A stretch of 12,798 bases of DNA, from contig JBEDUR010000191.1 of the NCBI GenBank assembly GCA_040414865.1, positions 1 to 12,798 of the forward strand, in the 5' to 3' direction. The position numbers and the translations under genes are program-made. The DNA is from Palsa-461 sp040414865. GTDB lineage: Bacteria > Actinomycetota > Acidimicrobiia > Acidimicrobiales > RAAP-2. Below, piece by piece: positions 12,514-12,798 of this stretch; the first letter of the stretch is position 1, and the number at the start of each line of letters is the position of its first letter. The notes beneath the pieces are model-generated. The model saw only the letters and a list, made by a program, of their open reading frames with translations, searched no databases and was not told the DNA's origin.

Positions 12514-12531
12514 GCGCCCGTCAGGCGATCC
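12458..12531 (+). repeat. Direct repeat, right copy, ending inside the LLM gene
   Basis: This is the partner of 10036-10107, in the same orientation. It contains the carbonic anhydrase relic and runs 11 bases into the 3' end of the LLM oxidoreductase gene (stop at 12521-12523, minus strand). The two copies are 2.35 kb apart and enclose the GNAT, small membrane protein and SnoaL-like genes. Confidence 0.85.
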
Positions 12532-12798
12532 AGCCGGCGACGGTTTCGACGTCGCGGATCCCATTGGGACCGATCGGCTGCACGTTGAGGATGGTGACGC
12601 CCGCTTCGCGGTAGGCGGCCACTCGGTCCTTCACAAATCCGGCATCGCCGACGAGGGACATGCCCTCGACTAGCTCTGCGGGCACCATGGCCGCGGCCGC
12701 CTCGCGGTCCCCGCCGAGGTACGCGTCCTGGATCCGCTCGGCCTCCTGCTTGTAGCCGTACCGACGCAGCACGTCGTTGTAGAAGTTCTGGCCCCGAG
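12521..12798 (-). CDS. LLM-class F420-dependent oxidoreductase, C-terminal fragment
   Basis: The frame is open from the window edge to a TGA at 12523-12521, giving the last 91 residues or so: GQNFYNDVLRRYGYKQEAERIQDAYLGGDREAAAAMVPAELVEGMSLVGDAGFVKDRVAAYREAGVTILNV. The 'NFYND...RYGY..EA..IQD.YL.G...EA...VP.ELV......G....V..R...Y..AGVT.L.V' pattern is typical of the C-terminus of luciferase-like monooxygenase-fold enzymes annotated as F420-dependent. The cofactor-binding N-terminal region is outside the window, so F420 use is an inference from family. The protein ends in WIA. The 3' end converges on the carbonic anhydrase relic with a gap of 7 nt. The GTG at 12772 is internal, not the start. 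Confidence 0.82.
   Translation of the reverse strand, partial: RGQNFYNDVLRRYGYKQEAERIQDAYLGGDREAAAAMVPAELVEGMSLVGDAGFVKDRVAAYREAGVTILNVQPIGPNGIRDVETVAGWIA

Overview
The window is GC-rich, densely coded bacterial DNA. It looks like an actinobacterial chromosome, possibly Acidimicrobiia or a relative; this is inferred from gene content and not proven. Supporting signs are very high third-position GC, frequent GTG starts, an apparently leaderless gene, an F420-type luciferase-like oxidoreductase, a RipA-like NlpC/P60 hydrolase, and acyl-CoA synthetase and thiolase/DUF35 genes of the kind actinobacteria use on lipids or sterols. I see no rRNA, tRNA, CRISPR array, transposase or integrase.

Layout. 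(1) 1-246 is the 3' end of a YceI-like gene. It converges, with a 2-bp gap, on a minus-strand pair: an AI-2E family membrane transporter (1034-2203) and a nucleoside phosphorylase (249-1034) coupled by a TGATG overlap. (2) 2349-3572 (minus) encodes a secreted NlpC/P60 cell-wall hydrolase with a long coiled coil. (3) About 3600-4067 has no convincing gene. (4) 4068-7658 (minus) is an acyl-CoA metabolism block: a DUF35 zinc-ribbon/OB-fold protein overlapping its thiolase partner, then a small three-cysteine protein and an AMP-binding acyl-CoA synthetase. (5) 7819-10090 (plus) holds a P-loop kinase-like ATPase that looks leaderless, an APH-family phosphotransferase and a gamma-class carbonic anhydrase. 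(6) 10091-12520 holds three minus-strand accessory genes: a GNAT acetyltransferase, a one-pass small membrane protein and a SnoaL-like protein. (7) 12521 to the window end is the C-terminus of an LLM-class F420-dependent oxidoreductase.

Two features stand out. The APH-family gene is preceded, in the same frame, by a 16-codon mini-ORF with its own strong ribosome-binding site. A hairpin then buries a second Shine-Dalgarno sequence. This arrangement resembles translational attenuation of antibiotic-resistance genes, and the phosphotransferase carries the H-x-D-x4-H loop also seen in macrolide phosphotransferases. A simple nonsense mutation is the main alternative.

Second, the accessory block in region 6 is bracketed by about 73-bp imperfect direct repeats. 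Each spans the 3' end of the carbonic anhydrase gene and the first bases past it. The right copy is a frameshifted relic abutting the LLM gene. This suggests that an ancestral carbonic anhydrase/LLM boundary was opened by insertion or replacement of about 2.3 kb.
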